The notes under the pieces: generated by a model
Seen by the model: the letters and a program-made list of their open reading frames with translations, nothing else
Told to the model about the DNA's origin: nothing
Database searches by the model: none
Program-made: the position numbers and the translations under genes
From: Polaromonas sp. CG_9.7
GTDB lineage: Bacteria; Pseudomonadota; Gammaproteobacteria; Burkholderiales; Burkholderiaceae_C
Length of the DNA stretch: 59,740 nucleotides
NCBI RefSeq assembly: GCF_015752205.1
Contig: NZ_JADOVG010000021.1
Coordinates: 1 to 59,740, forward strand
Direction of reading: 5' to 3'
Part shown: positions 52,251 through 59,740 of the stretch, piece by piece
How positions within the stretch are numbered: position 1 is the stretch's first letter
How the letters are laid out: each line of letters opens with the position of its first letter

Positions 52251-53651
52251 ATGACACAAAAAGATCTGCATTACCTTGAATTGTTGGAGATTGGAAAACT
52301 CATCCAGTCAAAAGAACTGTCTTCCGTCGAGGCCACTCAAGCGCAGCTCGATCGCATCGGAAAACTCAATGGGGTGCTCAAAAGCTACGTCACCGTGATG
52401 GCTGACAGCGCACTGGTCGATGCCCAAAAGGCGGATGCCGAAATTGCTGCCGGGGAACTACGGGGCCTTCTGCATGGCGTGCCCATCGCGGTCAAGGACT
52501 TGTGCTGGACGAAAGGCGTCAAGACGGCCGCCGGCATGACCATCTATGAAGACTTCGTGCCCACGGTCGATGGCACGGTCGTCAAGAAACTCCGTGAGGC
52601 TGGTGCGATCATTCTTGGCAAGCTGCAGATGACAGAGAGCGCTTACGCAGACCACCATCCAACTATCTCACCACCGGTCAATCCATGGAATGCGGCGCAC
52701 TGGACCGGTGTGTCTTCGAGCGGCTCGGGCGTCTCCACAGCTGCGGGTCTTTGCTATGGCTCCCTCGGAACCGACACGGGGGGATCAATCCGCTTTCCAT
52801 CGGCAGCCAACGGGCTCACCGGACTAAAGCCTACGTGGGGCCGCGTCAGTCGCTACGGTGCATTTGAGTTGGCTGCCACACTTGACCACATCGGGCCGAT
52901 GACGCGCAGCGCGGCCGACGCTGGAGCCATGCTCGGAGTAATTGCTGGTTCGGATATCAACGACCCGACGGCCAGCCTGCGTCCAGTGCCCAACTACGTG
53001 GCAGAAATGCCGCAGGGCATTAAGGGGTTGCGCGTGGGTATCGACTCCCGCTGGAGTAGCGACGGCGTCGATGAGCCGACCAAGCAGGTGCTGGCCGCAG
53101 CAATTGCGGCCGTGAAAACGCTTGGTGGTGAAATTCGTGAAGTTGTTGTTCCAGATCCGGCGCATGCCATAGAAGATTGGTTCCCGCTGTGCGGCATGGA
53201 GGCTGCAGTGGTGCACGAGAAGACCTATGCCGCACGCAAGTCTGAGTATGGCCCAGGCCTGGCCGGTCTTATCGAACTCGGCCTAGCGCAGAAGGGGACT
53301 GACTACCAGAAGATCATGCTGAGGAGACTCGACTTTACTGGCCGTGTGAAGGCGATGTTCGAAGATATCGACCTGCTACTGGTGCCTGCTACTGGTATTG
53401 CCTCACCGACCGTGGATCGCATGTCAAAGATGGGTACCGACGCTGAATTGATCTCCGCGGTGTTGCGCTATACGTGCCCATTCGACATGACAGGCAGCCC
53501 GACCATCACGCTGCCCGGTGGCTTTACCGAAGGCGGCATGCCGCTCGCATTTCAGTTCGTCTCGCGGCATTTCGAAGAAAGCTTGCTGCTGCGTGCAGGC
53601 TGGGCCTTCCAACAAATTACCGATTGGCATCGTCAGCATCCGAGCCTTTGA
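52251..53651 (+). CDS. Amidase-signature enzyme
   Basis: The 466-residue enzyme has the full amidase-signature triad: Lys in VPIAVKDLCWTKG (about 84), cis-Ser in TGVSSSGSGVSTAAG (about 157) and nucleophilic Ser in LGTDTGGSIRFPSAANG (about 181). It is more GatA/fatty-amidase like than the amidase at 39550 and not closely similar to it. It opens a plus-strand run that continues with a five-gene amide-type importer and an acetamidase/formamidase, so a small amide is a likely substrate. Confidence 0.9.
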   Translation: MTQKDLHYLELLEIGKLIQSKELSSVEATQAQLDRIGKLNGVLKSYVTVMADSALVDAQKADAEIAAGELRGLLHGVPIAVKDLCWTKGVKTAAGMTIYEDFVPTVDGTVVKKLREAGAIILGKLQMTESAYADHHPTISPPVNPWNAAHWTGVSSSGSGVSTAAGLCYGSLGTDTGGSIRFPSAANGLTGLKPTWGRVSRYGAFELAATLDHIGPMTRSAADAGAMLGVIAGSDINDPTASLRPVPNYVAEMPQGIKGLRVGIDSRWSSDGVDEPTKQVLAAAIAAVKTLGGEIREVVVPDPAHAIEDWFPLCGMEAAVVHEKTYAARKSEYGPGLAGLIELGLAQKGTDYQKIMLRRLDFTGRVKAMFEDIDLLLVPATGIASPTVDRMSKMGTDAELISAVLRYTCPFDMTGSPTITLPGGFTEGGMPLAFQFVSRHFEESLLLRAGWAFQQITDWHRQHPSL

Positions 53652-53720
53652 TTTCATTGTTCCTTCTCGTCCCTTTCGTTCATTTCACATCGACCTCCCA
53701 AACTCCTGAAGTACACCATT

Positions 53721-54953
53721 ATGAAATTCTGCAACACGTTTTTTTCAGTCGCTGCGATACTGACTGTGGTGGGTATTTCGTCTACTGCACTGGCTGCAGA
53801 TCCTTTGAAGATTGGCCTGATGGAAGACGTCTCGGGCGATCTGGCCTTTATGGGCCTGCCCAAGATGCATGGATCGCAACTTGCGGTGGAAGAGATCAAT
53901 AAGGCGGGCGGTGTGATGGGTCGTCCGCTGGAACTTATTCACCTCGACCCCCAGGGCGGCAACGCGCGATATCAGGAATTTACGCGGCGCTTGCTGAACA
54001 AGGACAAGGTCGACGTTCTGATCGGCGGCATCACATCGGCGGCGCGTGAGGCGATCCGGCCGATCGTTAATCGGACGCAGACCCCTTACTTCTATACCAA
54101 CCAGTACGAAGGCGGCGTCTGCGATGCGAACATGATCAGCATGGGTGCAGTGCCCGAGCAGCAGTTCTCAACCCTTATTCCTTACATGGTTGAGAAGTTC
54201 GGCAAGAAAGTTTATGTGGTCGCAGCCAATTACAACTTCGGCCAGATATCCGCCGAATGGAACCGGTCAATCCTGAAGGATGTGGGCGGCACGATCGTCG
54301 GTGAGGAGTTCATTCCATTGGGCGTATCGCAGTTTGCACAGACTATCCAGAACATCCAAAAGGCCAAGCCCGACTGGCTGCTGATGCTCAACGTGGGCGC
54401 AGCACAAGATTCATTCTTCGAGCAGGCGACGGCAGCCAAGCTGAACCTGCCAATGGGCTCATCTGTGAAAGTAATGCTTGGCTACGAGCACAAGCGTTTT
54501 GCGTCCCCTGCGCTGAATCAGATGAATGTGACAGCCAACTGGTTCGAAGAAATTGACACCGCGCCGGCTAACGATTTCAAGAAGCGCTGGCATGCCAAAT
54601 TTCCGGATGAGCCGTACATCAATGACGCGGGTTATAACGCGTACTCCGCAATTTATATGTACAAAATGCTGGTTGAGAAAGCCAAGTCAACTAAGTTGGC
54701 GGACCTGCGTCAGGTTATTGCAACAGGTGAAGCATGCATTGACGCCGCCGAGGGGCAAGTTTGTATCGATCCTAAAAGTCAGCACACCTCACATCAGATG
54801 CGCTTGATTGCGGTCGATGACAAGCATAAGGTAAACGTGCTCAAGAACTATGGCCTGATCCAGCCCTACTGGCTTGGGCAAGTCGGTTGCGACCTGACGA
54901 AGAAGAACGCTAAAAAGCAATATACGCCGTCAGACTTTCCCAAGAAATCCTAA
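53721..54953 (+). CDS. ABC importer solute-binding protein, UrtA/FmdD/LivK-like
   Basis: The 410-residue receptor has a signal peptide (FFSVAAILTVVGISSTALA, cleaved near ALAAD) and a type I periplasmic fold: DPLKIGLMEDVSGDLAFMG, AVEEINKAGGVMGRPLELIHLDPQGG and YFYTNQYEGGVCDANMISMG. The latter segment (TNQYEGG) is shared with urea and short-chain amide receptors (UrtA, FmdD) and not with branched amino-acid receptors. It is the first gene of a complete five-gene HAAT-type transporter. Confidence 0.9.
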   Translation: MKFCNTFFSVAAILTVVGISSTALAADPLKIGLMEDVSGDLAFMGLPKMHGSQLAVEEINKAGGVMGRPLELIHLDPQGGNARYQEFTRRLLNKDKVDVLIGGITSAAREAIRPIVNRTQTPYFYTNQYEGGVCDANMISMGAVPEQQFSTLIPYMVEKFGKKVYVVAANYNFGQISAEWNRSILKDVGGTIVGEEFIPLGVSQFAQTIQNIQKAKPDWLLMLNVGAAQDSFFEQATAAKLNLPMGSSVKVMLGYEHKRFASPALNQMNVTANWFEEIDTAPANDFKKRWHAKFPDEPYINDAGYNAYSAIYMYKMLVEKAKSTKLADLRQVIATGEACIDAAEGQVCIDPKSQHTSHQMRLIAVDDKHKVNVLKNYGLIQPYWLGQVGCDLTKKNAKKQYTPSDFPKKS

Positions 54954-54969
54954 AGAAAGGTAGCGCCAG

Positions 54970-55836
54970 GTGCTCGCCGAAATATTCTCCTACGTTTATC
55001 AGTTTGCCGACGTCTTTGCTTTTCTGATTCTGGCGGCAGCGGGGTTGGCAATTATTTTTGGAATGATGGGTGTCATCAACATGGCGCATGGCGAATTCAT
55101 CATGTGTGGTGCATATGTGACCGTTTCGCTTGTGCATGCAGGCCTACCGCTGCCAATTGCACAGGCTTGCGGGACGATTGCGGCCGGTGCCATTGGCGTG
55201 CTGGTTGAATGGAGCCTAGTGCGCAAGCTTTACAAACGGCCACTGGATTCCCTGCTGGCCACATGGGGCCTGAGCCTCATGGTCACGCAGGGGATGTTGA
55301 TCATCTTCGGTTCGTCACTCCCGGGTATCGGCACGCCAGATGGCAGTTTCTCAATCGGCATCTACACATATTCGAACTACCGCATGGTGTTGTTCGGCTG
55401 CGCTGTGGCTGTGCTGGCCTTCATCTACGTCATCTTTATGAAGACCCGCTTTGGCGTGCATGCACGGGCCACCATGCAGAACGCGTCGATTGCGCAGGCA
55501 ACTGGCGTAAAAGTAGGCAACGTCTACGCGCTGAGCTTCGGCATTGGTGCTGCTCTTGCCGGCTTCTGTGGTGCGATGTATGCACCGACCATGACGCTGA
55601 TTCCGACCATGGGGGCCACATTTCTTATTGAAAGCTTTGTTACCGTGGTGGTAGGTGGCGCGAATGTCCTACTCGGCACTGCACCAGCTGGCATCCTACT
55701 GGCTATCGTTCGAACCGGACTCAACGGATGGGGCGGACAGATTGTCGGACAGATCGGCATGCTTCTCGCAGTGATTATTGTCATTCGAATCCTCCCCGAA
55801 GGTTTGTCGGGCTGGTTCGCCCGCAGGACTCGATAA
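54970..55836 (+). CDS. ABC importer permease, UrtB/LivH-like, GTG start
   Basis: The 288-residue integral membrane protein begins at GTG 54970, 16 bp after the receptor stop. The hallmark NMAHGEFIMCGAYV segment (MGVINMAHGEF) is near residue 34. Eight or so hydrophobic segments follow, and the C-terminal GTAPAGILLAIVRTGLNGWGG region is typical. With the next gene it forms the membrane channel. Confidence 0.9.
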   Translation: MLAEIFSYVYQFADVFAFLILAAAGLAIIFGMMGVINMAHGEFIMCGAYVTVSLVHAGLPLPIAQACGTIAAGAIGVLVEWSLVRKLYKRPLDSLLATWGLSLMVTQGMLIIFGSSLPGIGTPDGSFSIGIYTYSNYRMVLFGCAVAVLAFIYVIFMKTRFGVHARATMQNASIAQATGVKVGNVYALSFGIGAALAGFCGAMYAPTMTLIPTMGATFLIESFVTVVVGGANVLLGTAPAGILLAIVRTGLNGWGGQIVGQIGMLLAVIIVIRILPEGLSGWFARRTR

Positions 55837-55861
55837 ATTGCTACTGACCTAAAAGTTTCTC

Positions 55862-56932
55862 ATGTTCAAACTTATCAATGGCCCGCAGACACTTGGCACT
55901 AGCCGATTTTTTTGGATGAGTTTTATGGCAGTGCTGACCGTCATGCTTATCTACCCCCTATTTGCTGATGCTTACAGCGTCGGCAACATGGCCTATTTGC
56001 TGCTCTGGGTCTTTATGGCCATGGGGCTTTGCCTTGTGTGGGGCTATGGCGGCATGCTGTCATTTGGACAAACCCTTTTCTTCGGTATAGGCGGTTATGC
56101 TTATGGCGTTTTGGCGATTAACCTTGGCGGTGAAGCCGGCACAACGGTTTTAGCGTTGCTGGCCGCGTTGCTGGTCGCCGGAGCGGTGGCCGCAATACTG
56201 GGCTACTTTATGATCTGGGGCCAGATCGGCGGCGTATTTTTCGGCATTGTGACGTTGTCAGCGGCACTGGTCCTTGCTTTTTTTCTTGGTCAAACGGCCG
56301 GACCTGAATGGCACATCGGATTGGCGCGATTGAACGGGTTCAACGGAATGGGCGGTATGGCGTCGCTCAATATTCCCTGGGTCGGCGACGATCCACTTAT
56401 CTTTGAAGGCTTACCGCTATATTACTTGGTAGTCAGTCTGTTATTGGTGGTTTACCTAAGCTTGCGAATTTTTCTCAACTCACGCTTCGGCAACGTCATA
56501 GTGGCTATTCGGGAAGACCCACAGCGTGCCGAACTGCTGGGCTACGACGTACGCAAATACCAGCTCGCAACATTTGTTATCGGCTCGATGCTAGCCGGGT
56601 TGAGCGGTGTGCTTTACACCTCGTGGGGCCAGTTCATCACGCCTGCCAGTGTTGGTCTTCCCGCCGCAGCCATGCCGATTGTCTGGGTAGCGTTTTCGGG
56701 ACGAAGCGACATAACGGCGACCCTGGTCGGTACTTTTTTGGTGCTGTGGGTGTTTCAAATTCTTACGATTTACAGCCAGCAAGCCGCACTGCTTTTAATG
56801 GGGACCATGTTGCTGTGCACCGTCATGGTCGCGCCCCAGGGTTTTGTTATCGGTGTGGTGCAGTCGATCAAGCGCGTCTTTGCTTTTCGCAGCAAGCAAG
56901 GTGCCCAAGTGGCTGATGAGGGGAAGGCATGA
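55862..56932 (+). CDS. ABC importer permease, UrtC/LivM-like
   Basis: The 356-residue membrane protein has the LivM-type layout of about ten hydrophobic segments, with WGYGGMLSFGQTLFFGIGGYAYG near residue 60 and NSRFGNVIVAIREDPQRAELLGYDVRKYQLATFVIGSMLAGLSGVLY near 205-250. It overlaps the next ATPase gene by 4 bp, indicating coupled translation. Confidence 0.9.
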   Translation: MFKLINGPQTLGTSRFFWMSFMAVLTVMLIYPLFADAYSVGNMAYLLLWVFMAMGLCLVWGYGGMLSFGQTLFFGIGGYAYGVLAINLGGEAGTTVLALLAALLVAGAVAAILGYFMIWGQIGGVFFGIVTLSAALVLAFFLGQTAGPEWHIGLARLNGFNGMGGMASLNIPWVGDDPLIFEGLPLYYLVVSLLLVVYLSLRIFLNSRFGNVIVAIREDPQRAELLGYDVRKYQLATFVIGSMLAGLSGVLYTSWGQFITPASVGLPAAAMPIVWVAFSGRSDITATLVGTFLVLWVFQILTIYSQQAALLLMGTMLLCTVMVAPQGFVIGVVQSIKRVFAFRSKQGAQVADEGKA

Positions 56933-57651
56933 GCGCGCTATTGCAGACAACTCGACTGTCGAAAAAATTTGGCGGTCATGCAGCGGTGTCGGAGGTTGAT
57001 TTAACGGTGAAGAATGGGGAAATCCATTGTCTGATCGGACCCAATGGCGCCGGCAAGAGCACGCTCTTTAAGTTAGTCGTTGGTACGCACGAACCTACGT
57101 CTGGCCGTATTGAATTCATGGGTAAGGACGTGACGCACGAGCGACCGTACCAGCGAGTCAAGCAGGGGATGAGCATCAAGATGCAGGCGCCGAGCGTTTT
57201 TAAGGAGTTGCCCGTGCGGCAGAATCTTCACATTGCGTTGCAACATCATGTGCGCGGTGCCGATTTGGCGCGCGAGGAAGATCGGTTGCTTGAACTACTC
57301 GACCTTACGGGTGAGGCGACAAAGCTGGCCGGCGTGTTAGCACACGGACAGCAGCAATGGCTTGAAATTGGCATGGCAATAGCGCTCAAGCCTGTGCTCC
57401 TGTTGATGGACGAACCGACAGCAGGCCTCTCACCGGAGGAAACCTTCAAAACCGGTGAGCTGATCCAGAAGCTCAATACCGAAGGCATGACTATGTTGGT
57501 GGTCGAGCACGATATGGCGTTCATTCGCCAGATCGCACATCGCGTCACTGTGCTGCATTTCGGCAATGTATTTGCCGAGGGTTCAATCAACGACATTATC
57601 TCGGACGCGCGCGTGGCCGAAATCTACCTTGGCAAAACCCATGAACACTGA
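56929..57651 (+). CDS. ABC importer ATPase, UrtD/LivG-like
   Basis: The 240-residue ATPase has Walker A GPNGAGKST and Walker B LLLMDEPTAGLSPEE. The signature motif is degenerate, LAHGQQQWLEIGMAI. A HGQ(K/Q)QWLEIGM signature in place of LSGGQ is a recognised trait of the urea/amide branch (UrtD, FmdB). This supports an amide ligand for the transporter. It overlaps the next gene by 11 bp. Confidence 0.9.
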   Translation: MSALLQTTRLSKKFGGHAAVSEVDLTVKNGEIHCLIGPNGAGKSTLFKLVVGTHEPTSGRIEFMGKDVTHERPYQRVKQGMSIKMQAPSVFKELPVRQNLHIALQHHVRGADLAREEDRLLELLDLTGEATKLAGVLAHGQQQWLEIGMAIALKPVLLLMDEPTAGLSPEETFKTGELIQKLNTEGMTMLVVEHDMAFIRQIAHRVTVLHFGNVFAEGSINDIISDARVAEIYLGKTHEH

Positions 57652-58351
57652 AGTCGTTCTTGAAGTTCAGGGCTTGCGGGCTGCATATGGCGAGACCCCG
57701 ATTCTGCAGGGCGTTGATCTCACCGTCGGAAAAGGCGAGATCATTGCGTTGATCGGGCGCAATGGCGTTGGCAAGACGACGACGATGCGCTGCCTGATTG
57801 GTCTCTTGCGGACGCGAGGCGGCAGTATTCGCCTGCTCGGGCACGACATCACGTCGTTGTCGAGCGATGCGCGTGCCCGACGCGGCATTGGCTACGTGCC
57901 ACAAGGACGCGAGGTGTTCGCGCGCATGACGGTAGCCGAAAACTTGATGGTTGGTGAATTGGTTGGCGGTCGCGATAGTAAGAAGCAGCCCGAGCTGGTG
58001 TACCAATACTTTCCGCGCCTGGCAGAACGCCGGACTCAACTCGCTGGCACCATGTCGGGTGGTGAGCAACAGCAGCTGGCTATCGGCCGTGCGCTGGTTG
58101 GAAACCCTGCGCTGATGCTGCTCGACGAGCCCTCGGAAGGCATTCAGCCATCAATCGTGCAATTGATCTGCAACGTGCTGAGAACGATCCGCAAAGACCT
58201 TGGGACGACGATTCTGTTCGTTGAGCAGAACCTAGATACCATCCTTGACATGGGCGAGCGCGCCTATGTGATGGAGAAGGGGCGCATTGTCGGCAACATT
58301 GACGCGGATCACATGAATGCCGCAAGCGTGCGCAGTCATTTGATGATCTAA
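57641..58351 (+). CDS. ABC importer ATPase, UrtE/LivF-like
   Basis: The 236-residue product starts at the ATG 57641 (MNTEVVLEVQGLRAAYG), inside the end of the previous gene. The upstream frame to 57566 is not used. Walker A is GRNGVGKTT, the signature is MSGGEQQQLAIGRAL and Walker B is LMLLDEPSEGIQPS. The SEGIQP form is typical of the LivF/UrtE class. It completes the five-component importer. Confidence 0.92.
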   Translation: MNTEVVLEVQGLRAAYGETPILQGVDLTVGKGEIIALIGRNGVGKTTTMRCLIGLLRTRGGSIRLLGHDITSLSSDARARRGIGYVPQGREVFARMTVAENLMVGELVGGRDSKKQPELVYQYFPRLAERRTQLAGTMSGGEQQQLAIGRALVGNPALMLLDEPSEGIQPSIVQLICNVLRTIRKDLGTTILFVEQNLDTILDMGERAYVMEKGRIVGNIDADHMNAASVRSHLMI

Positions 58352-58368
58352 CTCAAGGAAAAAAGAAC

Positions 58369-59361
58369 ATGTACTGGCTTTCACAATCAATCATGCACAC
58401 ACGTGGACTGGCCCGTGGTGCCGTTGGCACAACACACGAACTCAATGAGACTCGCCAGGGCGTGTTTCACTACACCATCGGGCCTTACTCAGAGCCCGTG
58501 ATGCATATTGCACCGGGGGACCGCGTGATTGTGGATACCCGTGATGCATTTGACGGGAAAATTCAAACGGAGCAAGACCTGCCAAGCGCCAAGTTGCGTG
58601 TCCCCTTTTTGAATCCGCAAAACGGCCCTATCATGATTGAGGGCGCAGAGAAAGGCGATGTTGTCGCGGTCTACATTGAGTCCATGCTGCCGCGCGGCCC
58701 CAACCCACGCGGTACCTGTTGCTTGATCCCGCGTTTTGGTGCCCTCACGGGAACTGACTTCACGGCGATGCTGAACGACCCATTGCCTGAAATTACACGC
58801 AAGATCGACCTTGATGAAGAGGGCGTGTACTGGAGCCGACGCGTCACTTTACCCTATCGACCGCACATCGGAACGTTAAGTCTGTCACCTGAAATCGACT
58901 CGATCAATTCCCTCACACCAGACAACCACGGCGGCAACATGGACGTGCCCGATATGGGGCCGGGCAGCATCACGTATTTGCCGGTGCGCTCACCGGGTGC
59001 GCGCCTGTTTATTGGTGACGCCCATGCCTGCCAGGGTGATGGCGAAGTTTGCGGCACCGCCGTTGAATACGCCAGTCGCACTACCATTCATGTCGACCTC
59101 ATTAAAAACTGGGAGATCAACTGGCCCCGGCTCGAAACCGAACACCAGATCATGGTCATCGGCAGTGCCCGACCCCTGGAAGATGCCACACGTATTGCCT
59201 ACCATGAACTTGTCATGTGGATGGCCAAAGAGTACGACTACGATAAATGGGATGCTTACATGATGCTTAGCCAATGCGGCAAGGTCCGGCTTGGCAACTT
59301 CGTCGACCCTAAATACTCGGTTGCAGCAGGCGTTGAAAAGAAATACTTGGCCATGCCCTAA
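58369..59361 (+). CDS. fmdA: Acetamidase/formamidase
   Basis: The 330-residue protein is a member of the FmdA/AmdA family that hydrolyses formamide, acetamide or propionamide to the acid and ammonia. Family segments are MHIAPGDRVIVDTRDAFDG, RPHIGTLSLSPE, NHGGNMDVPDMGPGSITYLPV and the diagnostic FIGDAHACQGDGEVCGTAVE (about residues 205-225). It is shorter than the Methylophilus FmdA (about 400) and similar in size to the shorter bacterial acetamidases. It lies 17 bp after the importer genes, so uptake and hydrolysis are co-transcribed. The symbol is tentative. Confidence 0.88.
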   Translation: MYWLSQSIMHTRGLARGAVGTTHELNETRQGVFHYTIGPYSEPVMHIAPGDRVIVDTRDAFDGKIQTEQDLPSAKLRVPFLNPQNGPIMIEGAEKGDVVAVYIESMLPRGPNPRGTCCLIPRFGALTGTDFTAMLNDPLPEITRKIDLDEEGVYWSRRVTLPYRPHIGTLSLSPEIDSINSLTPDNHGGNMDVPDMGPGSITYLPVRSPGARLFIGDAHACQGDGEVCGTAVEYASRTTIHVDLIKNWEINWPRLETEHQIMVIGSARPLEDATRIAYHELVMWMAKEYDYDKWDAYMMLSQCGKVRLGNFVDPKYSVAAGVEKKYLAMP

Positions 59362-59398
59362 CTCTCGTTTTATTCAATATTAAAAAAAGGACTACACC

Positions 59399-59641
59399 AT
59401 GGATTTGGGACTTAAAGGCCTCAGGGCAGTCGTTACCGGCGGAACCAAAGGCATTGGCCGCACCATCGTTGAAACCTTATTGAAAGAGGGCGCGCAGGTC
59501 GCCTTTTGCGCTCGCAATTATGAAGAGGTGGCGGCCACCGAAGCCGAATTCTCACGCTATGGCGTAAAGGTGTTGGGTCGTTCAGTCGATGTAGGCGATG
59601 GCCCGACGCTTGCAGCTTTCGTGGCCGAGGCGCAGCTGGCA
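59399..59641 (+). pseudogene. SDR oxidoreductase gene interrupted by an IS50-like element
   Basis: About 81 residues remain: MDLGLKGLRAVVTGGTKGIG, the Rossmann segment, then QVAFCARNYEEVAATEAEF and GRSVDVGDGPTLAAFVAEAQ. At this point the coding sequence runs into the end of the second IS50-like copy (LGISLYTTPAKF is IS sequence). The rest of the gene, with the Tyr-Lys active site, is either beyond the IS outside the window or lost. Confidence 0.8.
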
Positions 59642-59740
59642 TTGGGCATTTCGTTATACACAACTCCGGCAAAATTCCCCTCAAGAAAGATTTGAAGGAA
59701 AACGATGGGCTGGGCAGGCACTGAATTTGAGACGATAGAC
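59642..59740 (+). mobile_element. Second copy of the IS50-like element, left end only in window
   Basis: From about 59642 the sequence repeats the left end seen at 49413: GGCATTTCGTTATACACAAC, then GAAGGAAAACGATGGGCTGG and the transposase start (MGWAGTEFETID against MSWPGTEFETID). It has the same orientation as the first copy and is not identical, so the two are diverged relatives. It inserted into the SDR gene. The element continues past the end of the window. Confidence 0.85.

Overview
The window looks like Burkholderiales (Comamonadaceae-type) DNA. The evidence is moderately high GC, a Bug/TctC solute receptor, a TRAP receptor, CoA-transferase and acyl-CoA gene clusters, and a SufU/SufS iron-sulfur operon. 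A ParA/ParB pair and a Rep_3-type initiator sit in the middle, so the replicon is probably a large plasmid or chromid, or a chromosome holding an integrated one. IS remnants are frequent and separate functional blocks that read as accessory modules. No tRNA, rRNA or CRISPR array was recognised. Layout: (1) 1-2.4 kb holds tails of IS6 and IS110 elements, an NDH-2 type NADH dehydrogenase and a small frameshifted gene. (2) 2.5-15.3 kb is one thirteen-gene minus-strand operon, sufABCDSU-bolA-grxD-nfu-mrp-nfu-lipA-acnA. It joins [Fe-S] assembly, carriers and two classic [4Fe-4S] clients. Its promoter at 15.37-15.40 kb carries a near-consensus IscR type-1 box and a weaker second copy, but no iscR is present and an IS6 element lies about 65 bp further upstream. 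(3) 16.3-22.6 kb has a PACE efflux protein, a serine resolvase with a res-like palindrome, and a gamma-glutamyltransferase/Bug receptor/LysR set. (4) 22.6-33.8 kb is the replicon core: IS debris, an array of three 255-288 bp units with inverted ends and unit-specific internal tags, a dif-like site, a 617-residue tyrosine recombinase, parB, parA, an iteron-like origin, rep, and an IS701-type gene split by an IS4 element. The dif-like site recurs inverted at 33.8 kb. (5) 34.0-39.2 kb encodes an amidohydrolase, a 2-hydroxyacid dehydrogenase, a LacI regulator and a lone DctP receptor whose upstream region carries a perfect LacI-like operator; a GntR regulator follows. (6) 39.3-49.3 kb is a plus-strand catabolic block: amidase, type III CoA-transferase, enoyl-CoA hydratase, SsuABC-like importer, PuuE/imidase-like hydrolase, SDR, acyl-CoA dehydrogenase, MaoC-like hydratase. 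The set fits degradation of a cyclic imide or a related amide through a dicarboxyl-CoA. (7) 49.4-59.7 kb has an AraC regulator, an amidase, a five-gene Liv/Urt/Fmd-type importer, an acetamidase/formamidase and a broken SDR gene, flanked by two directly oriented copies of an IS50-like element. This resembles a composite transposon for short-chain amide use. The item I rate most unusual is the three-unit array next to the recombinase, because each unit carries six copies of its own private tag sequence.
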